NCBI RefSeq assembly: GCF_006970865.1
Contig: NZ_CP035503.1
Location: 2,493,001-2,557,000 of the forward strand
Length of the DNA: 64,000 nucleotides
DNA from: Rhodoferax sediminis
Lineage (GTDB): Bacteria; Pseudomonadota; Gammaproteobacteria; Burkholderiales; Burkholderiaceae_C
Direction of reading: 5' to 3'
Position numbers and translations under genes: made by a program. The notes beneath the pieces are model-generated. The model saw only the letters and a list, made by a program, of their open reading frames with translations. It ran no database searches and had not been told where the DNA came from. Shown here piece after piece: positions 1 to 8,930 of this stretch (position 1 is its first letter; every line of letters begins with the position of its first letter).

Positions 1-1
1 G

Positions 2-745
2 GAAACTGTGGAAGGCACCGCGCTGATCGGCGCCGACGGCCTGTGGAGCCGGGTCCGCGAAGCCGTCGTGGGCGACGGCAAGCCGCGCGTGTCGGGCCAC
101 ATCGCCTACCGCGCCGTACTCAAGCGCGAGGATGTGCCCGCGCATTTGTGGAGCGACGACGTGCTGCTGTGGGGCGGCGAAAAAACCCATCTGGTGACCT
201 ACCCGCTGCGCCGCGGCGAACTGTTCAACCTGGTCGCCGTGTTCCACAGCAACAAGTACGACGAAGGCTGGAACACCTTTGGCGACGTCGCCGAACTCAA
301 CCAGCGCTTTGCCGACGCCTGCCCGCAGGTCAAGGAGTTGCTGTCCAGGATCGAGACCTGGAAGATGTGGGTACTGTGCGACCGCGAGCCGGTGAAGAAC
401 TGGAGCGACGGCCGCGTCACCCTGCTGGGGGACGCGGCGCACCCGATGCTGCAATATCTGGCGCAGGGCGCCGGTCAGGCCATCGAGGACGCCGTCGTGC
501 TGCGCGAGGCACTGCGCTTCACCCGGGGCGATGTGGCGCCGGCCTTTCAAAAATACCAGCAGGCGCGCTACCTGCGTACGGGCCGCGTGCAGCTCACGGC
601 CCGCTTCTACGGCGACATTTACCACGCCGCGGGCGTGCAGCGCGAGCTGCGCAACCAGATGTTCCAGAGTGGCACGGAGTCGGCCGGTTTTGCCGGACTG
701 AAATGGATGTACGACGGCATCGACCCCCAAAACCTGTTCCACTGA
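2..745 (+). CDS. FAD-dependent aromatic monooxygenase, probable 3-hydroxybenzoate 6-hydroxylase (C-terminal part)
   Basis: The reading frame is open to the left edge, so the N-terminal Rossmann FAD motif lies outside the window. About 247 residues remain. They carry the flavoprotein-hydroxylase landmarks: an ADGLWSRVR segment (DG motif) near the visible start and GDAAHP (GD motif, ribityl/pyrophosphate contact) followed by GAGQAIEDA. Such class A hydroxylases add one oxygen to an aromatic ring using NAD(P)H. Gentisate dioxygenase and fumarylpyruvate hydrolase lie immediately downstream, so 3-hydroxybenzoate or salicylate 5-/6-hydroxylation to gentisate is the best guess. The exact substrate is inferred from neighbours only. 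The stop overlaps the next start (TGATG), which shows translational coupling. Confidence 0.8.
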   Translation, partial: ETVEGTALIGADGLWSRVREAVVGDGKPRVSGHIAYRAVLKREDVPAHLWSDDVLLWGGEKTHLVTYPLRRGELFNLVAVFHSNKYDEGWNTFGDVAELNQRFADACPQVKELLSRIETWKMWVLCDREPVKNWSDGRVTLLGDAAHPMLQYLAQGAGQAIEDAVVLREALRFTRGDVAPAFQKYQQARYLRTGRVQLTARFYGDIYHAAGVQRELRNQMFQSGTESAGFAGLKWMYDGIDPQNLFH

Positions 746-2115
746 TGCGCATGAGCGATACCCAATCCCATCCCGCCAGCCTGGGCGAACCCAGCCGCCA
801 GACGCCCGTGCTGGGTGACTACGACGTCGTGGTGCTGGGCGGCGGCCCGGCTGGCATCGCGGCGGCCGTGGCGGCCGCGCGCGCGGGCCGCTCCACACTT
901 TTGATTGAACGCTACGGCTTTCTCGGTGGCATGGGCACGGCGGCAGGCGTCACCAACTTCTGCGGCCTTCATGCCAATGTGCATGGTGACATCCGCCAGG
1001 TGGTGCACGGCGTGGCCGACGACCTGCTGGCGCGCATCGACCGACTCGGCGGGCTCAACGCGCCGCACACGGTGTTCGGCAAAACCTGGGCACAGGCCTA
1101 CGACACCGCGGCCTACAAGATCGCGGCGGACGATCTGCTGCTGTCCGCGGGCGTGCAATTGCTGTTCCATGCGCTCGCGGTGGGTGTGGTGATGGCCTCC
1201 CCGGCGCGCGTGCACGCGCTGCTGATCGAGACCAAGTCCGGCCGGCGCGCAGTAATCGGCCGCTGCTTCATCGACGCCTCGGGCGACGGCGATCTGGCCG
1301 CCTGGGCCGGCGCGCCTTTCGAGAAAGGCGACGGCCAGGGCAATCTGCTGTACCCGTCCGCCATGTTCCGTCTGAACGGCATCGACCCGCAGCGCGCGGG
1401 CTCGGACTGGAGCGTGATCCCACGCCTGATGCTGCAGGCGGAAGCCGCCGGGCGCTACACCTTTCCGCGCAAAACGCCGATCGTGCGGCCGCAGAAAAAC
1501 CCGATTGAGTGGCGCGTGAACCTGACCCAGCTGGCCAATGCGCAGGGCAACGCCATGGACGGCACCAACGCGCAGGAACTCAGCGACGCCGAGATCCTGG
1601 GCCGCCAGCAGATTGCCAGCGTGGCCGGCTTCCTCAAGGAAGTCTCCGGGTTCGAGGCGTCGTACATCGTGGATATCGCACCGCAGGTCGGCATTCGCGA
1701 AACCCGGCGTGTGCGCGGCGAGTACCAGCTCACCGAATCCGACGTGCTGGGCTGCGCCAGTTTTGACGACAGCATCGGCGTCAACGGCTGGCCGCTGGAG
1801 CTGCACACGAAAGGCGATGTGGAATTTCGCTGGCCTTTGATTCCCGAAAGCCGCGGCTTCAACCACCTGCCCTACCGCATGACCGTGCCGCTGGGCCTGG
1901 ATAACCTGTGGGTCGCGGGGCGCTGCGCGTCGATGACCCACGAAGCCCAGTCGGCCGCGCGCGTCACCGGCGCCTGTTTTGTGATGGGCCAGGCGGCAGG
2001 CAGCGCGGCGGATCTGGCCTTGACAGCCGACTGCGCGGCCGCCGCGGTGGACGCCAAAGCCTTGCAGGCCCGTCTAGAGTCCGAGGGTGCCTGGCTCGGC
2101 ACCCACACCGTTTGA
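745..2115 (+). CDS. FAD-dependent oxidoreductase of the FAD_oxidored (PF12831-like) type
   Basis: This is a 456-residue flavoprotein with an N-terminal dinucleotide-binding motif (VVVLGGGPAGIAAAVAAARAG, then an acidic ERYGFLGGMG end of the second strand), typical of succinate dehydrogenase/HcaC-like FAD_oxidored proteins. The C-terminal FAD contact region reads AGRCASMTHEAQSAARVTGAC. The start overlaps the upstream stop; a second ATG two codons later (751) is an alternative. It sits between the hydroxylase and gentisate dioxygenase genes and is not one of the standard gentisate enzymes. It may act on a pathway side product or a precursor. No signal peptide or membrane segment is visible. The function is unknown. 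Confidence 0.75.
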   Translation: MRMSDTQSHPASLGEPSRQTPVLGDYDVVVLGGGPAGIAAAVAAARAGRSTLLIERYGFLGGMGTAAGVTNFCGLHANVHGDIRQVVHGVADDLLARIDRLGGLNAPHTVFGKTWAQAYDTAAYKIAADDLLLSAGVQLLFHALAVGVVMASPARVHALLIETKSGRRAVIGRCFIDASGDGDLAAWAGAPFEKGDGQGNLLYPSAMFRLNGIDPQRAGSDWSVIPRLMLQAEAAGRYTFPRKTPIVRPQKNPIEWRVNLTQLANAQGNAMDGTNAQELSDAEILGRQQIASVAGFLKEVSGFEASYIVDIAPQVGIRETRRVRGEYQLTESDVLGCASFDDSIGVNGWPLELHTKGDVEFRWPLIPESRGFNHLPYRMTVPLGLDNLWVAGRCASMTHEAQSAARVTGACFVMGQAAGSAADLALTADCAAAAVDAKALQARLESEGAWLGTHTV

Positions 2116-2131
2116 TCCTTCAGGAGACATC

Positions 2132-3187
2132 ATGAATGCCCCTCACCCCGCCGCCGCGCTGCGCCAGCAGCTGTACAGCGACATGTCGCCCTTCAACCTG
2201 ACCCCGCTGTGGGAGGTTCTTCATGCCCTGGTTCCGCCCCAGCCCTCATCCCCATGCGTTCCTGCGCTATGGAAATATGAGCAAGTGCGGCCCTTCCTGA
2301 TGCGCGCGGGCGACGCCATCACCGCCGAGGAAGCGGTGCGCCGCGTGCTGGTGCTGGAGAATCCCGCGCTGCGCGGGCAGTCCAGCATCACGCAGTCGCT
2401 GTATGCCGGCCTGCAGCTGATCCTGCCCGGCGAGGTGGCGCCGAGCCACCGCCATGTTCAAAGCGCGCTGCGCTTCATCGTCGAAGGCTCGGGCGCCTAC
2501 ACCGCGGTGGACGGCGAGCGCACCACCATGCAGCCGGGCGACTTCATCATCACGCCGAGCTGGACCTTTCACGACCATGGCAGCGAGGCCGGCGGGCCGG
2601 TGGTCTGGCTCGACGGGCTCGACATCCCGATCGTGCGCTTCCTCGATGCCGGCTTTGCCGAGAACGACACGCGCAAGTCGCAGACCGTGGCACGTGCCGA
2701 AGGCACCAGCCTGGCGCGCTTTGGCTCCAACATGGCGCCGGTGCGCCACGAAGCCCCCTTTGGCGCGACCTCGCCGATTTTCAGCTACCCCTACGAGCGC
2801 AGCCGCGACGCGCTGCAAAAACTGGAGCGCGATGCGCCCGTGGATGCCTGGGATGGCGTCAAGCTGCGCTACATCAACCCGCTCACCGGCGGCTCGCCCA
2901 TGCCGACCATGGCAACCTTCATGCAGCGGCTGCCGGCCGGCTTCGACGGCAAGCCCTGGCGGCAGACCGACGGCGCCGTGTTCAGTGTGGTGGAAGGCCA
3001 GGGTGAAGTGCTGATCGAGCACGGCGCGCAAAGCCAGCGCTTCGAATTCGGCCCGCGAGATCACTTCGTCATTCCATCGTGGCACACTGCGCGCTTCAAA
3101 TCGGCAGCCGGCTGTGTGCTGTTCAGTTTTTCCGACCGCCCGGTGCATCAGGCACTGGGCATCCATCACGAAGAGAGGCTTTCATGA
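2132..3187 (+). CDS. Gentisate 1,2-dioxygenase
   Basis: This 351-residue bicupin cleaves gentisate between the carboxyl-bearing and adjacent hydroxylated carbons to give maleylpyruvate, using Fe(II). The N-terminal cupin shows the metal ligands in APSHRHVQSALRFIVEG (HRH), and PGDFIITPSWTFHDHG supplies the distal histidines. A second cupin repeats PRDHFVIPSWHTARF near the C-terminus. The length fits the family. The start is set by an AGGAGA ribosome site five bases before ATG; an earlier in-frame start overlaps the upstream gene. The stop overlaps the next start (ATGA), so the gene is coupled to the fumarylpyruvate hydrolase gene. The assignment is strong from sequence and context. Confidence 0.93.
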   Translation: MNAPHPAAALRQQLYSDMSPFNLTPLWEVLHALVPPQPSSPCVPALWKYEQVRPFLMRAGDAITAEEAVRRVLVLENPALRGQSSITQSLYAGLQLILPGEVAPSHRHVQSALRFIVEGSGAYTAVDGERTTMQPGDFIITPSWTFHDHGSEAGGPVVWLDGLDIPIVRFLDAGFAENDTRKSQTVARAEGTSLARFGSNMAPVRHEAPFGATSPIFSYPYERSRDALQKLERDAPVDAWDGVKLRYINPLTGGSPMPTMATFMQRLPAGFDGKPWRQTDGAVFSVVEGQGEVLIEHGAQSQRFEFGPRDHFVIPSWHTARFKSAAGCVLFSFSDRPVHQALGIHHEERLS

Positions 3188-3879
3188 GTTACGTTTTCAA
3201 CCCTGCCCCCACCGTTTCGCTGCCCATCAATGGCAAGACCGAGCGCTTTCCCGTGCACCGCATTTACTGCGTCGGCCGCAACTACGAAGAGCACGCCAAG
3301 GAAATGGGTTTCACGGGGCGCGAGCCGCCCTTCTTCTTTCTCAAGCCCGCGGATGCCGTGGTCGTGGTCAACGCCGGCGAAACCGGCACCATGCCTTACC
3401 CCAGCCTGACCAAAAACCTGCACCACGAGATCGAGCTGGTGGTGGCCATCGGCACGGGCGGCAAGGGCATCCTGGCCGCCGATGCGCACAAGCACATTTA
3501 CGGCTACGCCGTGGGCCTGGACATGACGCGCCGCGATCTGCAAAACGACATGAAAAAGCAGGGCCGCCCCTGGGACATCGGCAAGGCCTTCGACCACTCC
3601 GCGCCCATCGGCCCCATCACCCCGGCCGCCCAAGCCGGCGATGTGACCCACGCCGAAATCTACGTCCAGGTCAACGGCGCAGACCGCCAGCACAGCAACG
3701 TGTCCAAGCTGATCTGGAACATTGGCGAGACCATCGAGCATCTCTCTAACGCATGGGAGCTTCAGCCCGGCGACCTGATTTACACCGGCACGCCGGAAGG
3801 TGTCGCCGCCGTGGTGTCGGGCGACACCCTGGTGGGCGAGGTGGCGGGCCTGGGCAAGCTGACGATCAAGATCGCCTGA
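3184..3879 (+). CDS. Fumarylpyruvate hydrolase (FAH family)
   Basis: This 231-residue fumarylacetoacetate-hydrolase-fold enzyme would split fumarylpyruvate into fumarate and pyruvate, the last step of the gentisate route. The family signature is visible: CVGRNYEEHAKEMG at the start, HHEIELVVAIG with the metal-binding acidic residues, GYAVGLDMTRRDLQ, and TGTPEGVA near the end. It overlaps the dioxygenase stop by ATGA and is the last gene before a clear terminator. No glutathione-dependent maleylpyruvate isomerase follows it. That gene must lie upstream of the window, or the enzyme may act on maleylpyruvate directly. The family is certain and the substrate is inferred from context. Confidence 0.9.
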   Translation: MSYVFNPAPTVSLPINGKTERFPVHRIYCVGRNYEEHAKEMGFTGREPPFFFLKPADAVVVVNAGETGTMPYPSLTKNLHHEIELVVAIGTGGKGILAADAHKHIYGYAVGLDMTRRDLQNDMKKQGRPWDIGKAFDHSAPIGPITPAAQAGDVTHAEIYVQVNGADRQHSNVSKLIWNIGETIEHLSNAWELQPGDLIYTGTPEGVAAVVSGDTLVGEVAGLGKLTIKIA

Positions 3880-3898
3880 TCGACCGCACGCCGTCACG

Positions 3899-3925
3899 AA
3901 GGCTCCGCAGGGAGCCTTTTTCTTT
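3899..3925 (+). terminator. Rho-independent terminator of the gentisate operon
   Basis: An 8-bp stem AAGGCTCC / GGAGCCTT with a GCAG loop is followed by a T-rich run. It lies 19 bases after the fumarylpyruvate hydrolase stop and before the NUDIX gene. Confidence 0.85.
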
Positions 3926-3943
3926 TCCCCGTACACTTCGCGA

Positions 3944-4516
3944 ATGATCTTTCGCGGCCCTATCAAACACTGCAAAAACTGTGGCGCGGCCGTGGTGTAC
4001 CGGCTCCCCGACGACGGCGACACGCACGAGCGCGCGGTCTGCCCGGCGTGCGGAACCGTCCACTACGAAAACCCGCTCAACGTCGTCGGCACCGTGCCCC
4101 ATTGGGGCGACCAGGTCCTGCTGTGCAAGCGCAACATCGAGCCGCGCTGGGGCAAGTGGACCCTGCCCGCGGGCTTCATGGAAATGGACGAGACCACGGC
4201 GCAGGGCGCGGCGCGGGAGACCGACGAGGAAGCCGGCGCGCAATTCGAGATGCAGGAACTGTTCAGCGTCATGAACGTGGTTCGCGTCGGCCAGGTGCAC
4301 CTGTTCTACCGCGCCCGCCTGCTCAGCGACCAGTTCAAGCCGGGCCACGAAACGATCGAGGCCAGGTTGTTCACCGAAGCGGAAATCCCCTGGGACGACA
4401 TCGCCTTCCGAACGGTCAAGGAAACGTTGAAGTTCTACTTTGACGATCGCCGCCTGGGGCATTTCACGGTGCATACCGCGGATATTGTTCACGCTGAATC
4501 GCTGAGGCCGATCTAA
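3944..4516 (+). CDS. NUDIX hydrolase with N-terminal zinc ribbon
   Basis: This is a 190-residue protein. Residues 1-40 form a zinc ribbon with CKNCG and CPACG knuckles, as in NADH pyrophosphatase-like NUDIX proteins. The NUDIX box is complete: GFMEMDETTAQGAARETDEE gives the required G, E, RE and EE residues that bind Mg2+ and the diphosphate. It should hydrolyse a nucleoside-diphosphate-linked substrate in the cytoplasm; the substrate cannot be read from the sequence. The gene starts 18 bases after the upstream terminator and appears monocistronic. A deleted fragment resembling residues of the middle and end of this protein occurs at about 30,598-30,715. Confidence 0.88.
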   Translation: MIFRGPIKHCKNCGAAVVYRLPDDGDTHERAVCPACGTVHYENPLNVVGTVPHWGDQVLLCKRNIEPRWGKWTLPAGFMEMDETTAQGAARETDEEAGAQFEMQELFSVMNVVRVGQVHLFYRARLLSDQFKPGHETIEARLFTEAEIPWDDIAFRTVKETLKFYFDDRRLGHFTVHTADIVHAESLRPI

Positions 4517-4599
4517 GCCCGCGCGCGCCGGCCCATCCGCCGCCCTGCAGCGGCGGCCATCGGCGCGTATGCTGATGCTCTTTGCAGGAGCTCATTCCC

Positions 4600-5670
4600 A
4601 TGCGTCATCGCCCCCTCGGCCACACCGGCCTTTTCGTCTCAGAGCTTTGCCTCGGCACCATGACCTTCGGCGGCAGCGAAGGCATCTGGAGCAAGATCGG
4701 CGCCCTGCAGCAACCCGATGCCGAGCGGCTGGTGGGCCAGGCGCTGGACGCCGGCATCAACTTCATCGACACCGCGGACGTGTACGCGGGCGGCGTGTCG
4801 GAACAGATGACCGGCCAGGCTTTGAGGAACCTCAAGGTGCCGCGCGAGAACGTGATCGTCGCCACCAAGGTGTTCGGCCAGACCGGCGACGGCCCGAATG
4901 CACGCGGCGCCTCGCGCAGCCACATCCTGGACGGCGTCAAGGCCAGCCTGCGCCGGCTCCAGCTGGATCACATCGACCTGTACCAGCTGCACGGCTTCGA
5001 TCCCGCCACCCCCATCGAAGAGACCCTGCGCGCGCTGGACCAGCTCGTGCGGCATGGCCAGGTGCGCTATGTCGGCGTTTCCAACTGGGCCGCCTGGCAG
5101 ATCGCCAAGGCTCTGGGCATCGCCGAACGCCTGGGCCTGGCGCGCTTTGCATCGCTGCAGGCGTACTACACCGTGGCGAGCCGCGATCTGGAACGCGAGC
5201 TCATTCCCATGCTGCGCAGCGAAGGGCTCGGCCTGATGGTGTGGAGCCCGCTGGCGGGCGGCTTTTTGAGCGGCAAGTACGGACGCGGGCAGGAGCGAAA
5301 CCCCGCGGACGGCAGCCGGCGCATTGCCTTCGACTTTCCGCCGGTGGACAAGGACCGCGCCTGGGACTGCATCGACGTGATGCGCCCGATCGCACAGTCG
5401 CACGGCGTGTCGGTCGCCCAGGTGGCGCTGGCCTGGCTGCTGCACCAGCCGCAGGTGACGAGCATCATCGTCGGCGCCAAGCGGCCCGAGCAACTCGCCG
5501 ACAACATCGCCGCCACGCAAGTGACCTTGAGCGCGGGCGAGCTCGATCAAATCGACAAGGTCAGCCGCCTGCCGAGCGAATACCCGGGCTGGATGTTCGA
5601 GCGCCAGGGCGAATACCGGCGCCAGCAGATTGCCGACGCCGTTCGCGGGCACGGCGGCACGGCGTCGTAA
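4600..5670 (+). CDS. Aldo/keto reductase
   Basis: This 356-residue (alpha/beta)8-barrel is an NADPH-dependent reductase. The catalytic tetrad is readable: Asp and Tyr in FIDTADVYAGG, Lys in VIVATKVFG, and His in IDLYQLHGFD. The C-terminal cofactor region reads IIVGAKRPEQLADN. The ATG at 4600 follows a CAGGAG ribosome site at 4585-4590 with a suitable gap; a TTG six codons earlier would lie on top of the Shine-Dalgarno sequence, so ATG is preferred. The overall pattern (long loop GGVSEQMTG, C-terminal extension) resembles the AKR9/YajO-like groups. The substrate is unknown. It stands alone between the NUDIX gene and the convergent restriction locus. Confidence 0.87.
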   Translation: MRHRPLGHTGLFVSELCLGTMTFGGSEGIWSKIGALQQPDAERLVGQALDAGINFIDTADVYAGGVSEQMTGQALRNLKVPRENVIVATKVFGQTGDGPNARGASRSHILDGVKASLRRLQLDHIDLYQLHGFDPATPIEETLRALDQLVRHGQVRYVGVSNWAAWQIAKALGIAERLGLARFASLQAYYTVASRDLERELIPMLRSEGLGLMVWSPLAGGFLSGKYGRGQERNPADGSRRIAFDFPPVDKDRAWDCIDVMRPIAQSHGVSVAQVALAWLLHQPQVTSIIVGAKRPEQLADNIAATQVTLSAGELDQIDKVSRLPSEYPGWMFERQGEYRRQQIADAVRGHGGTAS

Positions 5671-5736
5671 AACCAAGCCACGCCGTCTCCACGGAACCAC
5701 GCCGAAAGCCTGATCGGGCGGCAGGCGCTGGCGCGA

Positions 5737-7449
5737 TCAGGCGCTGGCCGTCTCGACCAGGGCCGCCGCCAGTTGCGCTTGCGTGGTCTGACTGGCCGAC
5801 AGGCGCTGGCGCAGGTCGGCGCACAGGCGACGCAGGGATTCGACGCGGGCGACGATGCGGGATTGTTCGGCGAGGGGCGGGAGCGGAATCAAGTAGCGAT
5901 CAAGCGCCTGACCGACAAAATGCTTGATCGTGGCACCCGTGAAGTGTTGATCCAAATTTCCCAACTTCGAGTCGGACTCCAACGAAAGTGCGATTAACTG
6001 CACTGCTATGCCGACTCTCGGCCGTACTCGATGCAGCGCCTTTTGAAAATACATTTCTCTGTCTGGCTCGTTCCAGATTGCACAGCGACCCGGATATCCG
6101 CCTTCGCAAATCAATAGATCGCCTGGGAACAATCGGAACTCTTCCAACTCGCTTGCTTCGAGATTTATTTCTTTGATGTCATCGAGATCAATGTGTCGCC
6201 ATTGAACATTGGTATTGCGAAGGTATGGATAACGCTTCCCGGTATTCTTTGCCTTATCAAGCATCTTGCCTAATCGGTTGTCGGCAATTTGGCCCAACCG
6301 CACCCACTCCCACCCCCGCGGCAACCCAAACGGCTTTTCCTCCTCCGCAATCGGCGCCAGCGGCTTGTCGCGCTTGATCTTGCCCGCGGCGATCAGCCGG
6401 TCTTTCTCGGCGCGGATTTTTTGCAACAGCGCGCTCGCGGGCTCGTCGGCGGGGTCCTGCGGCACGAGCAGGCCGCGCACGGCCAGTTGCAGGATGGTTT
6501 GCTCCAGCGCGTCCACGGCCTCGGGGCGATCCAACAACAGATCGAAGTGGCTGGCGACACGCTGCCAGTTCCCGGCCAGGGCTTCGGGGCTGGGGCTGTC
6601 CGCCAGCGTAGCCAGCAGCGTGCTGATGAGTTGGGTGTGCTGTGCGGTTTCGAGTTGGCCTTTGGCTTCGAGGGCATCGCACAGCCGCATCAGTTCTTCG
6701 ACGCGGGTGACGATGCGGGATTGTTCGGCGAGGGGTGGCAGCGCTATTTTCAACGCGGCTGACTTGGCAAGATAAAGGCATGGCTGGGCACTTTGTTTAA
6801 CCTCGCTCCAAATTTCACGCTGTGTACTTGGTGACATCAGATGGCGCGCAAGGAAGTCCGGTATTACGCCCGATTGAGCGGGACGAAGCACCGTCACACT
6901 TCGCACGAGAACCATCTCAACCGCATCGCGCAGAACGCATAGGCGGCCCGTCGTGGCGCCAACAGACACCATCAAGATGTCTCCCACAGCTGGCTTGCAT
7001 CTTTGCCAGCATTTCTGAGCAATTTCCTGTGGCACAAAATCGGTAACGGTGTAGTTCATGACCTCGTGGCGAACATTCTTGGCCGTAACCAAGGGAACAG
7101 CGCTGGGGTCATCGCATCGCTGAGGAGTGGAATGTTCACCGTCGGTCACCAAAGTGCAAATATCTGCTACCCGTGTCCAGCACCATCCAGACGGAAGTTC
7201 AAACGGCTTCTCGTGCTCCGCAATCTCCGCCGACGGCTTGTCCCGCTTGATCTGGCCCGCGGCGATCATCCGGTCTTTCTTCGCCCGAATCTTCCGCAGC
7301 AGCACGCTGGCCGGCTCATCCCCCGGGTCCTGCGGCATCAGCTTGCCCTGCACGGCCAGCGTCAGGATCAGTTCGCGCAATCTCGCCACGCCGCCCGGGG
7401 CGGTCGCCAGTAAATTCAAGTTTGATAGCAGCATGTGCCCGTCCATCAT
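5737..7449 (-). CDS. hsdS: Type I restriction-modification specificity subunit HsdS
   Basis: This 570-residue protein chooses the DNA target for the HsdM methylase and HsdR nuclease. It has two target-recognition domains, roughly residues 85-250 and 375-545, each followed by the same conserved helix start, LPPLAEQSRIV(T/A)RVE. The spacer segment before each recognition domain is also duplicated (residues 28-89 and 319-380). This gives the expected pseudo-twofold layout for a bipartite site. Its ATG overlaps the hsdM stop (ATGA), so the two are translated together. Recognition domains are the variable part of such systems, so the target sequence cannot be predicted here. Confidence 0.93.
   Translation of the reverse strand: MMDGHMLLSNLNLLATAPGGVARLRELILTLAVQGKLMPQDPGDEPASVLLRKIRAKKDRMIAAGQIKRDKPSAEIAEHEKPFELPSGWCWTRVADICTLVTDGEHSTPQRCDDPSAVPLVTAKNVRHEVMNYTVTDFVPQEIAQKCWQRCKPAVGDILMVSVGATTGRLCVLRDAVEMVLVRSVTVLRPAQSGVIPDFLARHLMSPSTQREIWSEVKQSAQPCLYLAKSAALKIALPPLAEQSRIVTRVEELMRLCDALEAKGQLETAQHTQLISTLLATLADSPSPEALAGNWQRVASHFDLLLDRPEAVDALEQTILQLAVRGLLVPQDPADEPASALLQKIRAEKDRLIAAGKIKRDKPLAPIAEEEKPFGLPRGWEWVRLGQIADNRLGKMLDKAKNTGKRYPYLRNTNVQWRHIDLDDIKEINLEASELEEFRLFPGDLLICEGGYPGRCAIWNEPDREMYFQKALHRVRPRVGIAVQLIALSLESDSKLGNLDQHFTGATIKHFVGQALDRYLIPLPPLAEQSRIVARVESLRRLCADLRQRLSASQTTQAQLAAALVETASA
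6310..6495 (-). repeat. Second copy of the hsdS internal repeat
   Basis: It encodes 62 residues (HsdS 319-380: ...VPQDPADEPASALLQKIRAE...) that align without a gap with HsdS 28-89, encoded at 7183-7368. The copies are about 690 bp apart. This is the conserved central/spacer helix region of the subunit. Confidence 0.85.
7183..7368 (-). repeat. First copy of the hsdS internal repeat
   Basis: It encodes HsdS residues 28-89 (...MPQDPGDEPASVLLRKIRAK...), matching the copy at 6310-6495. Such duplicated conserved regions can recombine to swap or lose a target-recognition domain. Confidence 0.85.
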
Positions 7450-8912
7450 GGGCTGGAGAGCGATTTGGTCAATATTTCCTTGAGCTGGTCACGCAGCGCC
7501 TGTGCTTCACGCTGCAGGCGCGCATAGTCGGCCAGCAGTTGCTCCGGGTCGTGGCTCACAGTGTCCGCGGCGTGCGGATTTTTCTGGTCCAGGTTGTAGC
7601 CGGCCGCCTTGATCTGCTCAATGCCGACCTTCCAGGCGCGTTCGTTTTCCACGCGTGTGGCAAAGCCGTCCTGCTCAGTTCCCCACCAGGCTTTCTCCGC
7701 GTCGAACTCGTCGATACGGATGGGCTTGGTCTTGTTGTAGTTCTTCACGCCCGGCGGATACGGGTGCTCGTAGTACCAGACTTCTTTGGTCGGCTGGCCC
7801 TTGGTGAAGAACAGCAGGTTCGTCTTGATGCCGGTGTAGGGGCTGAACACGCCATTGGGCAGGCGCACGATGGTGTGCAGGTTGCATTCCGCCAGCAACT
7901 GCTCCTTGATGCGCGACTTGACGCCTTCGCCAAACAGCGTGCCGTCGGGCAGCACCAGCGCGCCGCGGCCGTGGTTCTTGAGCAGATGCTTGATGAGCAC
8001 CAGGAACAGGTCGGCCGTTTCCTTGGTGCGCACGTCGGCCGGAAAGTTGTTTTCGGTACCCGGCTCTTCCACGCCGCCAAACGGCGGATTCGTGATGATG
8101 ACATTCACCCGATCCGCCGCACCGTAGTTGCGCAGCGGGCGCGTGAGCGTGTTGTCGTGCGCAATCTGGCTGGGCACCTCCACGCCGTGCAGCATCATGT
8201 TGGTGGTGCACAGCATGTGGGGCAGCTGCTTCTTCTCGACGCCGCGTACGCTGCGCTGCAGCGTGGCCTGGTCCTGCTCGTTCTTCACCTGCTGGCGCAG
8301 GTGCTCCAGCGTGCAGACGAGGAAGCCGCCGGTGCCGCAGGCCGGATCGAGCACGACCTCGCCCAGGCGCGGGTTCACCTGATCGACCATGAACTGGGTG
8401 ACGGCGCGCGGGGTGTAGAACTCGCCCGCGTTGCCGGCGGACTGCAGGTCCTTGAGGATCTTTTCGTACAGGTCGTTGAACTGGTGCCGTTCGGCCTGGC
8501 GGTTGAAGTCGATCGCGTTGAGCTTGTTGATGACCTGGCGCAGCAGCTGGCCGCTTTTCATGTAGTTGTAGGCGTCTTCGAACACGCTGCGCACCACAAA
8601 GCCGCGCGGGTTGCGCTCGGCGTCGCCCGGCAGGGTCTTGAGCCGGGGGAAGAGCTGGCTGTTGACGAAATCCAGCAAGCCGTCGCCCGTCAAGCCCTCG
8701 GCATCGAGCGCCCAATTTCGCCAGCGCAGATGCTCCGGGATCGGGCTTTTGTAGCGATCGCGGGTGATTTCGAGTTCTTCTTCCTGGGCGTCAAAGACCT
8801 TGAGGAACAGCAGCCAGGTGAGCTGCGAGATGCGTTGCGCGTCGCCATCGACGCCGCTGTCCTGGCGCATCACGTCCTGGATGGACTTGATGACCGTTGA
8901 AATATTCGACAT
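7446..8912 (-). CDS. hsdM: Type I restriction-modification DNA methyltransferase subunit HsdM
   Basis: This is a 488-residue N6-adenine methylase subunit. An N-terminal HsdM_N helical domain (residues 1-130) is followed by the AdoMet fold with motif I VLDPACGTGGFLV (188-200) and motif IV NPPFGG (275-280), which flips and methylates adenine. FYTPRAVTQFMVDQ before motif I is typical of the family. It lies 18 bases after hsdR and overlaps hsdS by ATGA, completing an hsdR-hsdM-hsdS operon. All catalytic motifs are intact, so active methylation is expected. Confidence 0.96.
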   Translation of the reverse strand: MSNISTVIKSIQDVMRQDSGVDGDAQRISQLTWLLFLKVFDAQEEELEITRDRYKSPIPEHLRWRNWALDAEGLTGDGLLDFVNSQLFPRLKTLPGDAERNPRGFVVRSVFEDAYNYMKSGQLLRQVINKLNAIDFNRQAERHQFNDLYEKILKDLQSAGNAGEFYTPRAVTQFMVDQVNPRLGEVVLDPACGTGGFLVCTLEHLRQQVKNEQDQATLQRSVRGVEKKQLPHMLCTTNMMLHGVEVPSQIAHDNTLTRPLRNYGAADRVNVIITNPPFGGVEEPGTENNFPADVRTKETADLFLVLIKHLLKNHGRGALVLPDGTLFGEGVKSRIKEQLLAECNLHTIVRLPNGVFSPYTGIKTNLLFFTKGQPTKEVWYYEHPYPPGVKNYNKTKPIRIDEFDAEKAWWGTEQDGFATRVENERAWKVGIEQIKAAGYNLDQKNPHAADTVSHDPEQLLADYARLQREAQALRDQLKEILTKSLSSP

Positions 8913-8930
8913 TCTTGATTCTTAAGGTTT

